64,000 nt of DNA, taken from contig NZ_CP109485.1 in NCBI RefSeq assembly GCF_035918235.1, forward strand, positions 3,720,001-3,784,000, written 5' to 3'. The notes under the pieces are model-generated. The model was not told the origin of the DNA. It worked only from the letters and a program-made list of their open reading frames with translations, and made no database searches. Below, one piece after another: positions 38,901 through 47,386 of this stretch (positions within the stretch are counted from its first letter, which is position 1; each line of letters begins with the position of its first letter). The position numbers and the translations under genes were made by a program. The stretch is from Streptomyces sp. NBC_01445. GTDB lineage: Bacteria > Actinomycetota > Actinomycetes > Streptomycetales > Streptomycetaceae.

Positions 38901-38945
38901 GAAGAGGGCCGGGCGATGCGGTCAGCGGCGGTCAGCCGACCGTAA
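35925..38945 (+). CDS. AfsR/SARP-type transcriptional regulator with NB-ARC and TPR domains
   Basis: 1006 residues. OmpR-type winged helix (about 1-90: GILGPLDVRAPDG...LLLLEAGRTVSAERLIDGLYG), bacterial transcriptional activation domain (about 95-240), AAA/NB-ARC ATPase with GPGGAGKTRLAAE near 276 and LLVLDNCEHLVDD, ATSREALGITGE, then helical TPR-like C terminus (HYEAALELCAANW). Such proteins activate nearby or pathway genes by binding heptamer direct repeats near -35. ATG 35925 gives the family start; the frame upstream runs through repeats. Followed after 35 bp by a FAD monooxygenase that is probably its target and co-transcribed (inference). Confidence 0.88.
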   Translation: MRFGILGPLDVRAPDGTPLDPGGPRPRALLTLLLLEAGRTVSAERLIDGLYGDEPPAGAANALQSQVSRLRKRLSLDIEATPAGYRLAVGPDDVDVHRFERLAAEGERSLSSGDPSLASALLGEALGLWRGPALADLPAAFGSRLDEIRFTAAQTRIEAELALGSGGGLVPELRELIAAHPLSERLYGQLMRSLHADGRPAEALAVYEEVRRVLADELGADPSAELSALHLELLRGREPARGRGVPAQLTRFVGRTEELSRIDSLLAGSRLVTLTGPGGAGKTRLAAEAARDRADVCWAELAPLADGEQMPYALLAALGVREGFRGPQGDPVARLIDALEGRDVLLVLDNCEHLVDDAARTAVVLLGACPGLRILATSREALGITGEALCPVPPLAAGPAARLFMDRAAAVRPDADLHARVEAVHGICEALDGLPLAIELAAARLRTLTVDELAARLGDRFRLLSRGDRTKAPRHRTLRAVVEWSWELLDGEERDLARRMAVFAGGSSGGATLAAVEAVCGVPYPEDLLASLTEKSFLEAAGGRYRMLQTIRAFCAEHLADEGELSRLRDAHAAYFQGLAAQAEPYLRGGGQLPRLAALGAEQDNLSAALRHLVRADPHAALRLMADLSWFWRLRGLHGAHVPLARELLAALGDEPPEDLAEEYVLCVINTVTGEGNDPRETERLARAEAVLASRDHALRRPFVVVLWSVTYGPQHAVQERVRRQVGEAPWGLALLDVGLGFQEWFAGRPVTSEEHFERALDGFRATGDRWGMANCLDPLGMFADWRGDRERALALLDEGLAHVAALEAPEETADLLHRRAYVLLHQGQLRDAADHFTRSAAMARTAAVPDKVASARRGLGDVARISGETEHARVHYEAALELCAANWFSVGETVRTLIGLGRAALAASRPDEARDWFEQGLALCDGPTRALELADAAEALASVAQDPREAAVLLGAGAGLRGRTLAGDPDVTPVEARVRAALTTETYEKAFEEGRAMRSAAVSRP

Positions 38946-38980
38946 GCGGGCGGTCAGGGGCGCCCGCGACGCTCGGGGAC

Positions 38981-40237
38981 ATGAAGACCACACACACCGC
39001 GTACGCATCGACCCGACTGTCCCACCTCGACGTCCTGGTCTCCGGCGCCAGCGTCGCCGGTCCCGCCGTCGCCCTCGCCCTGTCCCTGCACGGAGCCCGC
39101 GTCACCGTCGTCGAGAAGGCCCCCGCCCTGCGCGAGGGCGGATTCGCGGTCGACTTCCGCGGCTGGGTGCACCGCACCGTCCTGACCGCGCTCGGCATTC
39201 ACGACGACATCCACGCGCACCAGACCCACATGGGCCGCCAGACGGTCGTCGACGCCGACGGCACCCCGCGCCTCGATCTGCCGGCGGAACTGATGAGCGG
39301 CGACGTGGAGATCTTCCGCGGCGACCTCTCCCGCATCTTGCACGAGCACAGCAAGGACTCTGTGGAGTACGTCTTCGGTGACTCGATCGCCACGCTGACC
39401 CAGGACGACAACGGGGTCGACGTCACCTTCGAGCGCGCGGCGCCCCGCCGCTTCGACCTCGTCGTGGCGGCCGACGGACTGCACTCCCCCACCCGCCGCC
39501 TCGTGTTCGGCGACGAGTCGCGGTACCTGCGCTTCCTCGACCACTACGTGGCCGGCTTCGGCATCCCCAACCACCTGGGCCTCGACCGTACCGGCCGGCT
39601 GTACAGCGACCCGGGCCGGGCGGTCTGTGTCAGCAACTACGACGGTGACCCGGACCGCGCGGGCGCGCTCCTGGTGTTCCGCTCCGAGCCCCTCGACCAC
39701 GACCGCAGGGACGTGGACCAGCAGAAGCGGATCCTCGCGGAGCGGTTCGCGGGGATGGGCTGGGAGGCGCCGCGGGTCCTCAAGGCGCTGGAGGACGCGG
39801 ACGACCTGTACTTCGACGCCATCGCGCAGATCCACGTCGACCGGCTCACCAAGGGCCGCGTGGTCCTGCTCGGCGACGCCGGGTACGGCGCCACGATGGG
39901 CGGCATGGGCACCGGCGTCGCGATCGTCGGCGCGTACGTCCTGGCCGGTGAACTGGCCCTGGCCGGCGGCGATCACCGCACCGCGTTCGCCGCCTACGAG
40001 GCGCAGATCGGGGACTTCGCGAAGGGCTGCCAGAAGATCTCGGGCAACGCGGGCCCCTTCTTCGCCCCGCCCACCGAGCGGAAGATCCGCAGCCGCGACC
40101 GTATGTACCGGCTGCTCGGCTCCCGCCTGATGGCCGGGTTCTTCAAGCGCCTGACGGAGAAGGCCGCGACCGCGCTCGACCTGAAGGACTACCCGGCCCT
40201 GCTGGACGCACCGGCCGCCGTCGTGCGCGGCCGGTGA
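38981..40237 (+). CDS. FAD-dependent monooxygenase (PHBH/aromatic hydroxylase type)
   Basis: 418-residue class A flavin monooxygenase. FAD motif VLVSGASVAGPAVALAL with the terminal VVEKAPALREGGFAVD, the DG motif VAADGLHSPTRR, and the GD motif LLGDAGYGATMGGMGTGVAI. Hydroxylates an unknown aromatic or polyketide-like substrate. ATG 38981 after CGGGGAC; in the longer open frame no motif precedes it. Adjacent to an AfsR-like regulator; ends 5 bp before the convergent thiL. Confidence 0.85.
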   Translation: MKTTHTAYASTRLSHLDVLVSGASVAGPAVALALSLHGARVTVVEKAPALREGGFAVDFRGWVHRTVLTALGIHDDIHAHQTHMGRQTVVDADGTPRLDLPAELMSGDVEIFRGDLSRILHEHSKDSVEYVFGDSIATLTQDDNGVDVTFERAAPRRFDLVVAADGLHSPTRRLVFGDESRYLRFLDHYVAGFGIPNHLGLDRTGRLYSDPGRAVCVSNYDGDPDRAGALLVFRSEPLDHDRRDVDQQKRILAERFAGMGWEAPRVLKALEDADDLYFDAIAQIHVDRLTKGRVVLLGDAGYGATMGGMGTGVAIVGAYVLAGELALAGGDHRTAFAAYEAQIGDFAKGCQKISGNAGPFFAPPTERKIRSRDRMYRLLGSRLMAGFFKRLTEKAATALDLKDYPALLDAPAAVVRGR

Positions 40238-40242
40238 GCCCG

Positions 40243-41208
40243 TCAGGACTCGATGTCCCCGAAGTGGTCCCAGCCGCCCTTGTTCGTCCAGGGCGCGCCG
40301 TCGACCGTCACCTGGGGCAGCGCCGACGGGTTGAGGACCTCGCCGATCACCTTCCAGCGGGCGGGCAGCTTCACGTCCGGCGGGAAGGTGGCCACGATCG
40401 CGTGGTCCTCTCCCCCGGTGAGCACCCACTGGATGGGGTCGACACCGACGGCCTGCCCGATGTCGTTCATCTGCGAAGGCACGTCGACCTTGCCGGACTT
40501 GATGTCGATACGGACCTTGCTGGCCTCCGCGATGTGCCCCAGGTCGGCGATGAGGCCGTCGCTGACGTCGCACATGGCGGTGGCGCCGAGCCCGGCGGCC
40601 GCGGGGCCCGCGTGGTACGGCGGTTCGGGCCTGCGGTGGGCCTCGACGAAGGCGCGGGGCGAGCGGAAGCCGCGCGAGAGGACCGCGTGCCCGGCCGCGG
40701 ACCAGCCGAGCCAGCCGGTCACCGCGACGACGTCGCCGGGTTGTGCGCCGGCGCGCGTGACCGGCTCGTGGTTGCGCATGTCGCCGAGCGCGGTGATCGC
40801 GACGGTGATGGTGTCACCGCGAACGACATCGCCTCCGACGACGGCGGCGCCCGCGACCTGGCACTCGTCGCGCAGGCCGTCCATCAGCTCGTTCGGCCAG
40901 CTGGCGGGGAGTTCGGCGGGGACCACGAGGCCGAGCAGGAGCGCGGTCGGGACGGCGCCCATGGCGGCGATGTCCGCGAGGTTCTGCGCGGCGGCCTTGC
41001 GCCCGACGTCGTAGGCCGTGGACCAGTCGCGGCGGAAGTGCCGCCCTTCGAGGAGGATGTCCGTGCTCACGACGACCCTGCGGTCCGGCGCGGCCACCAC
41101 GGCCGCGTCGTCGCCCGGGCCGAGTCGTACGGCCGGGGTGGTGGTGAGCCGGGAGGTGAGCTCTCGGATGAGCCCGAACTCGCCCAGCTCGCCGACGGTG
41201 CCCTTCAT
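40243..41208 (-). CDS. thiL: Thiamine-monophosphate kinase
   Basis: 321-residue ThiL, last step to thiamine diphosphate. Start MKGTVGELGEFGLIREL; GPGDDAAVV and STDILLEGRHFRRDW (metal/ATP), MGAVPTALLLGL, GGDVVRGD, CDVSDGLIADLGH, and LTGGEDHAIVATF are the standard motifs in order. ATG 41208 matches the family; AAGGGG lies upstream. Divergent from the AsnC-like gene. Confidence 0.95.
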   Translation of the reverse strand: MKGTVGELGEFGLIRELTSRLTTTPAVRLGPGDDAAVVAAPDRRVVVSTDILLEGRHFRRDWSTAYDVGRKAAAQNLADIAAMGAVPTALLLGLVVPAELPASWPNELMDGLRDECQVAGAAVVGGDVVRGDTITVAITALGDMRNHEPVTRAGAQPGDVVAVTGWLGWSAAGHAVLSRGFRSPRAFVEAHRRPEPPYHAGPAAAGLGATAMCDVSDGLIADLGHIAEASKVRIDIKSGKVDVPSQMNDIGQAVGVDPIQWVLTGGEDHAIVATFPPDVKLPARWKVIGEVLNPSALPQVTVDGAPWTNKGGWDHFGDIES

Positions 41209-41432
41209 GCGCGTACTGCCCCTTCTGCCCCGGTCCGCTTGCGGTCGCGAGCCGTCTCTGTCATCGGTACGGTCATTGTCGTGGGCGGGACCGTCCCGTT
41301 GACCGGTGCCCGCCGTCCGTAAGTCGCAGTGTGTACGCCACAGCCACCGCGGGTCTCCCCGCGGCGAGCGGCGACGCGATACCGTGGCGTCCCTTCTCCC
41401 CACATGATCCTCGTGGCCGCCCTGGAGGTTCC

Positions 41433-41666
41433 GTGGTACAGGCGTACATCCTGATTCAGACCGAAGTCGGCAAGGCGTCGACCGTAGCCGAGCTGATCGG
41501 CAAGATCCCGGGGGTGATCCAGGCCGAGGACGTGACAGGTCCCTACGACGTCATCGTGCGCGCGCAGGCCGACACAGTCGATGAGCTGGGCCGCATGGTG
41601 GTCGCCAAGGTCCAGCAAGTGGACGGCATCACCCGCACCCTGACCTGCCCGGTCGTGCACTTGTAG
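41433..41666 (+). CDS. Stand-alone Lrp/AsnC ligand-binding (RAM) domain protein
   Basis: 77 residues, (M)VQAYILIQTEVGKASTVAEL then IPGVIQAEDVTGPYDVIVRAQ and the end VDGITRTLTCPVVHL. This is the effector/oligomerisation half of an Lrp/AsnC regulator without the helix-turn-helix; such proteins may bind amino acids or modulate full-length Lrp partners. GTG 41433 behind CTGGAGG. 20 bp before the lipoprotein gene. Confidence 0.9.
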   Translation: MVQAYILIQTEVGKASTVAELIGKIPGVIQAEDVTGPYDVIVRAQADTVDELGRMVVAKVQQVDGITRTLTCPVVHL

Positions 41667-41686
41667 CCCCCGTCTAACCTTGGCCG

Positions 41687-42178
41687 GTGAACTTCTTCCG
41701 TCACCGGCCCCGTCTTGCCACCGGGCTCCCCGCCCTGGCCCTGCTGCTCGCCGTCTCGGGCTGCTCCTCAGCAGACGACTCGGCGCACGCAGCGGTTCCC
41801 ACCCCTGACGCCAAGGTCACCGGCCTGTGCCGCAACCTGCACAAAAGGCTTCCGGACACGGTGGACGGGCACGGAAGGAACGACCCCTCTCCGCGGTCCG
41901 AGCTGACCGCGGGGTGGGGAGATCCGGCGATCATACTGCGCTGCGGTGTCGAACGGCCCGCGCTGATGGACGACCCCCAGGCCCTGCCGGTGAAGGTGAA
42001 CGGCGTGGGCTGGGCGTACGAGAAGCGCGACGACGGCACACAGGTGCTCACGACGACGCTGCGGGTCGCCTACGTGGAGGTCACCCTGCCCAAGGAGCTG
42101 GCCGCCGAGGGGGCCTCGCCCCTGGTCGACTTCGCCGATCCCGTCAAGAAGGCGATCCCCGAAGGGATCGCCGACTGA
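41687..42178 (+). CDS. DUF3515 lipoprotein
   Basis: 163 residues with an N-terminal lipoprotein signal (PALALLLAVSGCSS; acylated Cys about 26) and a DUF3515 domain containing CRNLHKRLPDTVDG, GDPAIILRCGVERP, and GVGWAYEKRDDG. Function unknown; conserved beside thiL/ddl in Streptomyces. GTG start. Ends 21 bp before the convergent ddl. Confidence 0.88.
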   Translation: MNFFRHRPRLATGLPALALLLAVSGCSSADDSAHAAVPTPDAKVTGLCRNLHKRLPDTVDGHGRNDPSPRSELTAGWGDPAIILRCGVERPALMDDPQALPVKVNGVGWAYEKRDDGTQVLTTTLRVAYVEVTLPKELAAEGASPLVDFADPVKKAIPEGIAD

Positions 42179-42199
42179 CGCGCGTGCTTCGCTACGGGG

Positions 42200-43357
42200 C
42201 TAGCGCAGTCCCGTAGAGCGGTTCAGTGCCGCCTGGATGAGGCGGTCCACCAGCTCCGGGTAGCTCACGCCGCTCTCCTGCCACATGCGCGGGTACATGG
42301 AGATCGGGGTGAAGCCGGGCAGCGTGTTGATCTCGTTGATCACGAACTCGCCGTCCTCGGTGAGGAAGAAGTCGGCGCGCACGAGGCCCTCGCAGGACGC
42401 CGCGTCGAACGCCTCGACCGCGAGCCGCTGCACCTCGGCCGTCTGCTCGTCGGTGAGCGGCGCGGGCACGATGCCGGACGCCGAGTCGATGTACTTGGCC
42501 TCGAAGTCGTAGAAGTCGTGGGCCTGGACCGGCGGGATCTCGGCCGGCACGCTCGCGCGCGGCCCGTCCTCGAACTCCAGGACTCCGCACTCGATCTCGC
42601 GGCCGACGAGCGCCGCCTCCACGATGATCTTCGGGTCGTGGCTGCGGGCCTCCTCGATCGCCTCGTCGAGGCCCTCGAAGGAGTCGACCTTGGTGATGCC
42701 GATCGACGAACCCGCGCGCGCGGGCTTGATGAACAGCGGCCAGCCCTGCTCGCCGACGAAGTCCGCGACGCGGCGCCGCGCGCCTTCGCGGTCCTGCTCC
42801 CACTCGCGCGGCCGGATCACCAGGTAGGGGCCGACCTTCAGCCCGAACGAGGTGAACACGCGCTTCATGTAGTCCTTGTCCTGGCCGACGGCCGAGGACA
42901 GGACGCCACAGCCGACGTACGGCGTCCCGGACAGGTCGAGCAGGCCCTGGATGGTGCCGTCCTCGCCGTACGGGCCGTGCAGGACGGGGAACACGACGTC
43001 GACGTCGCCGAGGGCCTTGGGCACGGAGCCGGGCTCCGTGTAGACGACCTCACGGCTCGACGGGTCGACGGGCAGCACGACCCCGCCCTCGGCGGACTCG
43101 GCGAGCTCGGCGACGTCCGGCACCTTGCGGTCGGCGATGGCCATCCGCTCGGGATCGTCGGCGGTCAGCGCCCAACGCCCCTCTCGCGTGATGCCGATCG
43201 GCAGCACGTCGTACTTGGTGCGGTCGATGGCCCGCAGTACGGCGCCTGCGGTGACGACGGAAACGCCGTGCTCGGAGCTGCGACCGCCGAAGACGACGGC
43301 CACACGGGGCTTCTGGCCCGACGGGCGGCTGCTCTGGGGAAGGTTCTCGCTGCTCAT
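42200..43357 (-). CDS. ddl: D-alanine--D-alanine ligase
   Basis: 385-residue ATP-grasp ligase making the D-Ala-D-Ala peptidoglycan dipeptide. VVFGGRSSEHGVSV, VFPVLHGPYGEDGTIQGLL, FIKPARAGSSIGITKV, and FVINEINTLPGFTPISMYPRMW are present in order. The Tyr-type residue pattern FYDFEAKY in the omega loop points to D-Ala (Y) specificity rather than D-Lac (F). ATG 43357. Downstream of plsC-gpsA, gap of 56 bp. Confidence 0.95.
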   Translation of the reverse strand: MSSENLPQSSRPSGQKPRVAVVFGGRSSEHGVSVVTAGAVLRAIDRTKYDVLPIGITREGRWALTADDPERMAIADRKVPDVAELAESAEGGVVLPVDPSSREVVYTEPGSVPKALGDVDVVFPVLHGPYGEDGTIQGLLDLSGTPYVGCGVLSSAVGQDKDYMKRVFTSFGLKVGPYLVIRPREWEQDREGARRRVADFVGEQGWPLFIKPARAGSSIGITKVDSFEGLDEAIEEARSHDPKIIVEAALVGREIECGVLEFEDGPRASVPAEIPPVQAHDFYDFEAKYIDSASGIVPAPLTDEQTAEVQRLAVEAFDAASCEGLVRADFFLTEDGEFVINEINTLPGFTPISMYPRMWQESGVSYPELVDRLIQAALNRSTGLR

Positions 43358-43413
43358 ATCGCGTTGAGCGTACCTGCTGGTAGCAGCGGAGTCAGCGTCC
43401 GGCGAGGCCCGCG

Positions 43414-44424
43414 TCAGCGCCGTTCGGGCTTGGCGCTGCGCGACATCATCTCCTTCAGGGCGACGACCGGGGACTTCCCCTCGTGCACGATGCCGACGAC
43501 GGTTTCGGTGATCGGCATGTCGACGCCGTGCCGGCGCGCCAGGTCGAGCACCGACTCGCAGGACTTGACGCCCTCGGCGGTCTGCTTGGTGACCTCGATG
43601 GTCTCCTGGAGGGTCATTCCCTTGCCCAGGTTGGTGCCGAAGGTGTGGTTGCGCGACAGGGGCGACGAGCAGGTGGCGACGAGGTCGCCGAGGCCCGCGA
43701 GCCCGGAGAAGGTGAGCGGGTCGGCGCCCATGGCGAGGCCGAGCCGGGTGGTCTCGGCGAGGCCGCGCGTGATGAGCGAGCCCTTCGCGTTGTCGCCGAG
43801 GCCCATGCCGTCGGCGATGCCGACCGCGAGCCCGATGACGTTCTTCACCGCACCGCCGAGCTCGCAGCCGATCACGTCGGTGTTCGTGTACGGCCGGAAG
43901 TACGGCGTGTGGCAGGCGGTCTGGAGGCGTTGCGCAACCGATTCGTCGCTGCAGGCGACGACGGCGGCGGCGGGCATCCTGGCGGCGATCTCGCGGGCGA
44001 GGTTGGGGCCGGTGACGATGGCGATGCGGTCCTCGCCGACCTTGGTGACGTCCTCGATGACCTCGCTCATCCGCATGGCGGAGCCGAGTTCGACGCCCTT
44101 CATGAGGGAGACGAGGACCGTGCCGGGCGCGAGCAGCGGTGTCCACTCGGCGAGGTTGGCGCGCAGCGTCTGCGAGGGCACGGCGAGCACCGTGAACTCG
44201 GCGCCGTCCGCGGCCTCGGCGGCGTCGGTGGTCGCCCTGATGTTGCCGGGGAGTTCGATGCCGGGGAGGTAATCGGGGTTCGTACGCGTGGAGTTGACCG
44301 CTTCGGCCAGTTCGGGCCTGCGCGCCCACAGGGTGACGTCGCACCCCGCGTCGGCGAGCACCATGGCGAAGGCCGTACCCCAGGAGCCGGTTCCGAAGAC
44401 GGCCGCCTTGACGGGTGGGGTCAC
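43414..44424 (-). CDS. gpsA: Glycerol-3-phosphate dehydrogenase [NAD(P)+]
   Basis: 336-residue GpsA producing glycerol 3-phosphate for phospholipids. NAD motif VFGTGSWGTAFAMVLADAG, SLMKGVE, GPNLAREIA, catalytic Lys in GAVKNVIGLAVGIADG, and SRNHTFG. GTG overlaps the plsC stop (GTGA), so it is coupled to the acyltransferase that uses its product. Confidence 0.96.
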   Translation of the reverse strand: MTPPVKAAVFGTGSWGTAFAMVLADAGCDVTLWARRPELAEAVNSTRTNPDYLPGIELPGNIRATTDAAEAADGAEFTVLAVPSQTLRANLAEWTPLLAPGTVLVSLMKGVELGSAMRMSEVIEDVTKVGEDRIAIVTGPNLAREIAARMPAAAVVACSDESVAQRLQTACHTPYFRPYTNTDVIGCELGGAVKNVIGLAVGIADGMGLGDNAKGSLITRGLAETTRLGLAMGADPLTFSGLAGLGDLVATCSSPLSRNHTFGTNLGKGMTLQETIEVTKQTAEGVKSCESVLDLARRHGVDMPITETVVGIVHEGKSPVVALKEMMSRSAKPERR

Positions 44425-45221
44425 TTGCTCTCCTCAGGACTTCCGTGCTCGATGGCGGGCGAACCGGCCTGTTCCGTAAGGGTGTTGGTCCCGGCGGCCT
44501 TGCGGCGCTGCGCGATGCGCGCCTCACGGGGGTCGTAACGCCGCTGCGGGGGCTGCTCGCCGCGCAGTTCACCGAGCAGTCCGGTGATCGCCGTCATGAT
44601 GACCTCGGTGGCCTCCTTGAGGAGTTCCGGGGTCATCTCCTTGTCGTAGAAGCGCTCCAGGTCGACGGGCGGTCCGGCGAGGACGTGGTGCGTCTTGCGC
44701 GGCAGCAGGTCGGGCTTCTTCGCGTACGGCGCGAGCACGAGGTTGGCGCCCCACTGGGCGACGGGAATCACGGGGCACTTGGTCTGCAGTGCCACGCGCG
44801 CGACGCCCGTCTTCGCGGCCATGGGCCACAGGTCCGGATCACGGGTGAGGGTGCCCTCGGGGTAGAAGGCGACGCACTCCCCGCGCTCGACGGCGTCGAT
44901 GGCGGCACGGAACGCGCTGAGCGCATTCGTGGTCTCGCGGTATACGGGGATCTGTCCGGTGCCGCGCATGATGGCGCCGATGAACCCCTTCTTGAAGAGG
45001 CCGTGCTTGGCCAGGAATCGCGGAACGCGTCCGGTGTTGTACTGGAAGTGCGCGTACGCGAACGGGTCCAGATGCGAATTGTGGTTCACCGCGGTGATAA
45101 AGCCGCCGTCGGCCGGAATGTTCTCCATTCCGCGCCAGTCCCGCTTGATCAGAACCACGAGCGGCGGTTTAGCGATGACCGCCGCCAGGCGGTACCAGAA
45201 GCCGATTCTGCGGCGGGACAC
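44421..45221 (-). CDS. plsC: 1-acyl-sn-glycerol-3-phosphate acyltransferase
   Basis: 266 residues. Acyltransferase motif I NHNSHLDPF (HX4D), motif III-type FYPEGTLTRDPDLWPM, and a C-terminal PLDLERFYDKE-type segment reading PPVDLERFY. Makes phosphatidic acid. GTG 45221 with GAGGAAGG seven nt upstream; the frame is open further up but without match. First gene of plsC-gpsA(-ddl); divergent from cofC by about 165 bp. Confidence 0.92.
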   Translation of the reverse strand: MSRRRIGFWYRLAAVIAKPPLVVLIKRDWRGMENIPADGGFITAVNHNSHLDPFAYAHFQYNTGRVPRFLAKHGLFKKGFIGAIMRGTGQIPVYRETTNALSAFRAAIDAVERGECVAFYPEGTLTRDPDLWPMAAKTGVARVALQTKCPVIPVAQWGANLVLAPYAKKPDLLPRKTHHVLAGPPVDLERFYDKEMTPELLKEATEVIMTAITGLLGELRGEQPPQRRYDPREARIAQRRKAAGTNTLTEQAGSPAIEHGSPEESK

Positions 45222-45386
45222 TCGGACACCTTCCTCTATGGACCCTTGAAGGCCCTCTCGGACCTGGTCAGCCGCACAAGTGTCGCCCCAGGCCGCCGGT
45301 CTGTCGAGAACACCGTACGCCCGCGCGTTTATGCCCACCTCACGCGCCGGGCCACAATGAGCGCGACCCGAAGGGACGGACCTCAC

Positions 45387-46022
45387 GTGCAGTGGACCCT
45401 GGTGATCCCGCTGAAACCCCTGGTGCGGGCCAAGAGCAGGCTGGCGCCCACGGCGGGGGACGGGGTGCGTCCCGGACTCGCGCTGGCGTTCGCGCAGGAC
45501 ACCGTGGCCGCCGCGACCGCCTCGGCCGGGGTGCGGGATGTGGTGGTAGTCACGGACGACGAGCTCGCCGGGAGGGAGCTGGCCGCCCTGGGTGCCCTGA
45601 TCGTCCCCGATACCCCTGGAGCGGGCCTGAACGCCGCCCTGGCGCACGGTGCGGCGGCGGCGCGGGCCCGGCGCCCGGATGCGGCCGTCGCGGCGCTCAA
45701 CGCCGATCTGCCGGCTCTGCGGTCGGCGGAATTGTCCCGGGTTCTTGCAGAGGCCGCGCTATTTCCCCGCGCATTTCTCCCCGATACGGCGGGAATCGGG
45801 ACGACTCTTCTCAGTGCGGGTCCCGGCAATGAATTGCGCCCCGCATTCGGCACCGCGTCCCGAGCCCGTCATGCCGCGTCGGGAGCAATGGAACTCCCGC
45901 TGACGGGCGTCGACTCCGTTCGCCAGGACGTGGACACCGGCGAGGACCTGCGGGCGGCACTGTCGCTCGGCGTCGGCCCGCGCACGGCGGGGGCGGCCGC
46001 CGGGCTGCTGATCCCGGACTGA
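45387..46022 (+). CDS. cofC: 2-phospho-L-lactate/phosphoenolpyruvate guanylyltransferase (F420 synthesis)
   Basis: 211-residue CofC/FbiD. (M)QWTLVIPLKPLVRAKSRLAP, VVVVTDDELAGRELAALGA, ALNADLPALRSAEL and DTAGIGTTLLSAGPGNELRPAFGTASR-type segments mark the family. It supplies the guanylated intermediate for coenzyme F420. GTG 45387 chosen for family N terminus and AAGGGACGG upstream; an ATG at 45357 would add ten residues. Directly followed by a small OB-like gene. Confidence 0.92.
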   Translation: MQWTLVIPLKPLVRAKSRLAPTAGDGVRPGLALAFAQDTVAAATASAGVRDVVVVTDDELAGRELAALGALIVPDTPGAGLNAALAHGAAAARARRPDAAVAALNADLPALRSAELSRVLAEAALFPRAFLPDTAGIGTTLLSAGPGNELRPAFGTASRARHAASGAMELPLTGVDSVRQDVDTGEDLRAALSLGVGPRTAGAAAGLLIPD

Positions 46023-46035
46023 GTACGCTGCCTGC

Positions 46036-46239
46036 ATGCAGGCCACCGCGTACACATACGACTCCGACACCCGCTCCGGCAGCGTGCTGCTCGACGACGG
46101 CACCCCCGTGTCCTTCGACGCCCCGGCGTTCGACGCGGGCGGCCTCCGGCTGCTGCGCCCCGGGCAGCGGGTCCGCATCGAGGTCGAGGGTGAGGGCGAG
46201 GCGCGGCGCATCACTCTGGTGACGCTGCAGACGCTCTGA
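46036..46239 (+). CDS. Small cold-shock-like (OB-fold) protein
   Basis: 67 residues: TYDSDTRSGSVLLDDGTPV, SFDAPAFDAGGLRLLRPGQR, VRIEVEGEGEARRITLVTL. The strand pattern and FD..A...L..GQRV match the C-terminal part of cold-shock domains but the RNP1 motif is not evident. 13 bp after cofC, probably co-transcribed. Function unknown. Confidence 0.7.
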   Translation: MQATAYTYDSDTRSGSVLLDDGTPVSFDAPAFDAGGLRLLRPGQRVRIEVEGEGEARRITLVTLQTL

Positions 46240-46289
46240 GCCCCTTCTGAACTGGGCTTCCGCATGAACCGGGCTTTCGTGAAACACCG

Positions 46290-46321
46290 CGGGCCGGGCT
46301 CCCCGAGGGGAGCCCGGCCCG
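46290..46321. terminator. Bidirectional hairpin between the OB-like gene and hupS
   Basis: CGGGCCGGGCTCCCC (46290-46304) and GGGGAGCCCGGCCCG (46307-46321) are perfect complements with a CGAG tip; 30 bp from the hupS stop and 50 bp after the + strand gene. Confidence 0.8.
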
Positions 46322-46351
46322 GCGCGTGAGGGGCCCTTGAGGCCGTCGCCC

Positions 46352-47017
46352 TTACTTCTTGCGGGCGGTGGTCTTCTTGGCGGTCGTCTTGCGCGCAGTG
46401 GACTTCTTGGCGGGCGCCTTCTTGGCCGTGGCCTTCTTGGCGGGCGCCGTCTTCTTCGCGGTGGCCTTCTTCGCGGCGGTCTTCGCCGGGGCGGCCTTCT
46501 TGGCGGTGGCCTTCTTCGCCGTGGCGGTGGCCTTCTTGGCGGTGGTCTTCTTCGCCGTCGCCGTGGTCTTCTTCGCCGTCGCCTTCTTGGCCGTGGCCTT
46601 CTTGGCGGTGGTCTTCTTGGCCGCCGCCTTCTTGGCGGTCGTGGCCTTCTTGGCCGCGGCCTTCTTGACCGTCGCCGAAGCACCGCCGGTCAGGCTGCCC
46701 TTGGGCGCCTTCTTCACGGCCACGTCGTTCTTCGGGAGCTTCTTCGAGCCCGCGACGAGGTCCTTGAAGCCCTGACCGGCACGGAAACGCGGAACGGAGG
46801 TCTTCTTGACCCGTACGCGCTCACCCGTCTGCGGGTTACGGGCGTAGCGAGCCGGGCGGTCGACCTTCTCGAACGAGCCGAAGCCGGTGACCGAGACCCG
46901 GTCCCCGCTGACGACGGCACGGACGATGGCGTCCAGGACCGCGTCGACGGCGTCCGCGGCCTGCTGACGGCCGCCGACCTTGTCGGCAATCGCTTCTACG
47001 AGCTGCGCCTTGTTCAC
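46352..47017 (-). CDS. hupS: HU nucleoid protein with Lys/Ala-rich histone H1-like tail (HupS)
   Basis: 221 residues. Residues about 1-95 are a standard HU domain ([49 protein letters not shown]). The rest is about 120 residues of [12 protein letters not shown] repeats like eukaryotic H1. In Streptomyces HupS compacts spore chromosomes and is upregulated at sporulation (established). GTG start. Strong promoter upstream. Confidence 0.95.
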   Translation of the reverse strand: MNKAQLVEAIADKVGGRQQAADAVDAVLDAIVRAVVSGDRVSVTGFGSFEKVDRPARYARNPQTGERVRVKKTSVPRFRAGQGFKDLVAGSKKLPKNDVAVKKAPKGSLTGGASATVKKAAAKKATTAKKAAAKKTTAKKATAKKATAKKTTATAKKTTAKKATATAKKATAKKAAPAKTAAKKATAKKTAPAKKATAKKAPAKKSTARKTTAKKTTARKK

Positions 47018-47061
47018 GTCTTCCCCTTCGGAGACATTGCCGGAACGTATCCGGTCCGGCT

Positions 47062-47097
47062 TTTTCGCACGTTAGGCAGATATATACCGCAAATCAA
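47062..47097 (-). promoter_or_regulatory. hupS promoter
   Basis: On the minus strand TTGATT (47097-47092), 17 nt, then TAACGT (47074-47069); the predicted start about 47062 leaves a 45-nt leader. The leader contains CCGGA-ACGTA-TCCGG (47040-47054), a possible operator. Confidence 0.5.
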
Positions 47098-47155
47098 ACA
47101 CGAAACGGGCTAATCACCCTTGTGCCGCAACGGACTCGGGCTGTCTCGAAGTTCT

Positions 47156-47386
47156 TCAGTGGCCCTCTTGTGGGAATCGACCCTCGTCGAGGTCCACCAT
47201 GAATCGGTCCAGTCGCCTTGCCGCACCGGCGAGATCGTGCTTGGCCGCGGCCGTAATGACCAGCAGCTTCCGGGTCAGCGCCATCCGTACGCCCTCCGGG
47301 ACTTGCAGTGCGCGCACCCTGGAGTGCGCTTCCTTGAGTTGGTCCGCGACCGCCGCATAGAGCTGGAGTTGGCCGTCGTGTTCCAT
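47156..47386 (-). CDS. Conserved small helical protein, unknown function
   Basis: 76 residues, MEHDGQLQLYAAVADQLKEA, then HSRVRALQVPEGVRMALTRK, KLLVITAAAKHDLAGAARRL, ending DRFMVDLDEGRFPQEGH; predicted mostly alpha-helical with no signal peptide or cysteines. ATG 47386 inside a longer open frame is the first plausible start; upstream GATGGCACAATCTGTGC shows no strong ribosome site. Located between leuCD and hupS on the same strand. Not recognised beyond being Streptomyces-conserved (memory). Confidence 0.6.
   Translation of the reverse strand: MEHDGQLQLYAAVADQLKEAHSRVRALQVPEGVRMALTRKLLVITAAAKHDLAGAARRLDRFMVDLDEGRFPQEGH

Noticed and set aside
46378..46680. Regular short repeats resembling a CRISPR or satellite
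   Set aside because: They are codons for the Lys/Ala tail of HupS with no spacers.
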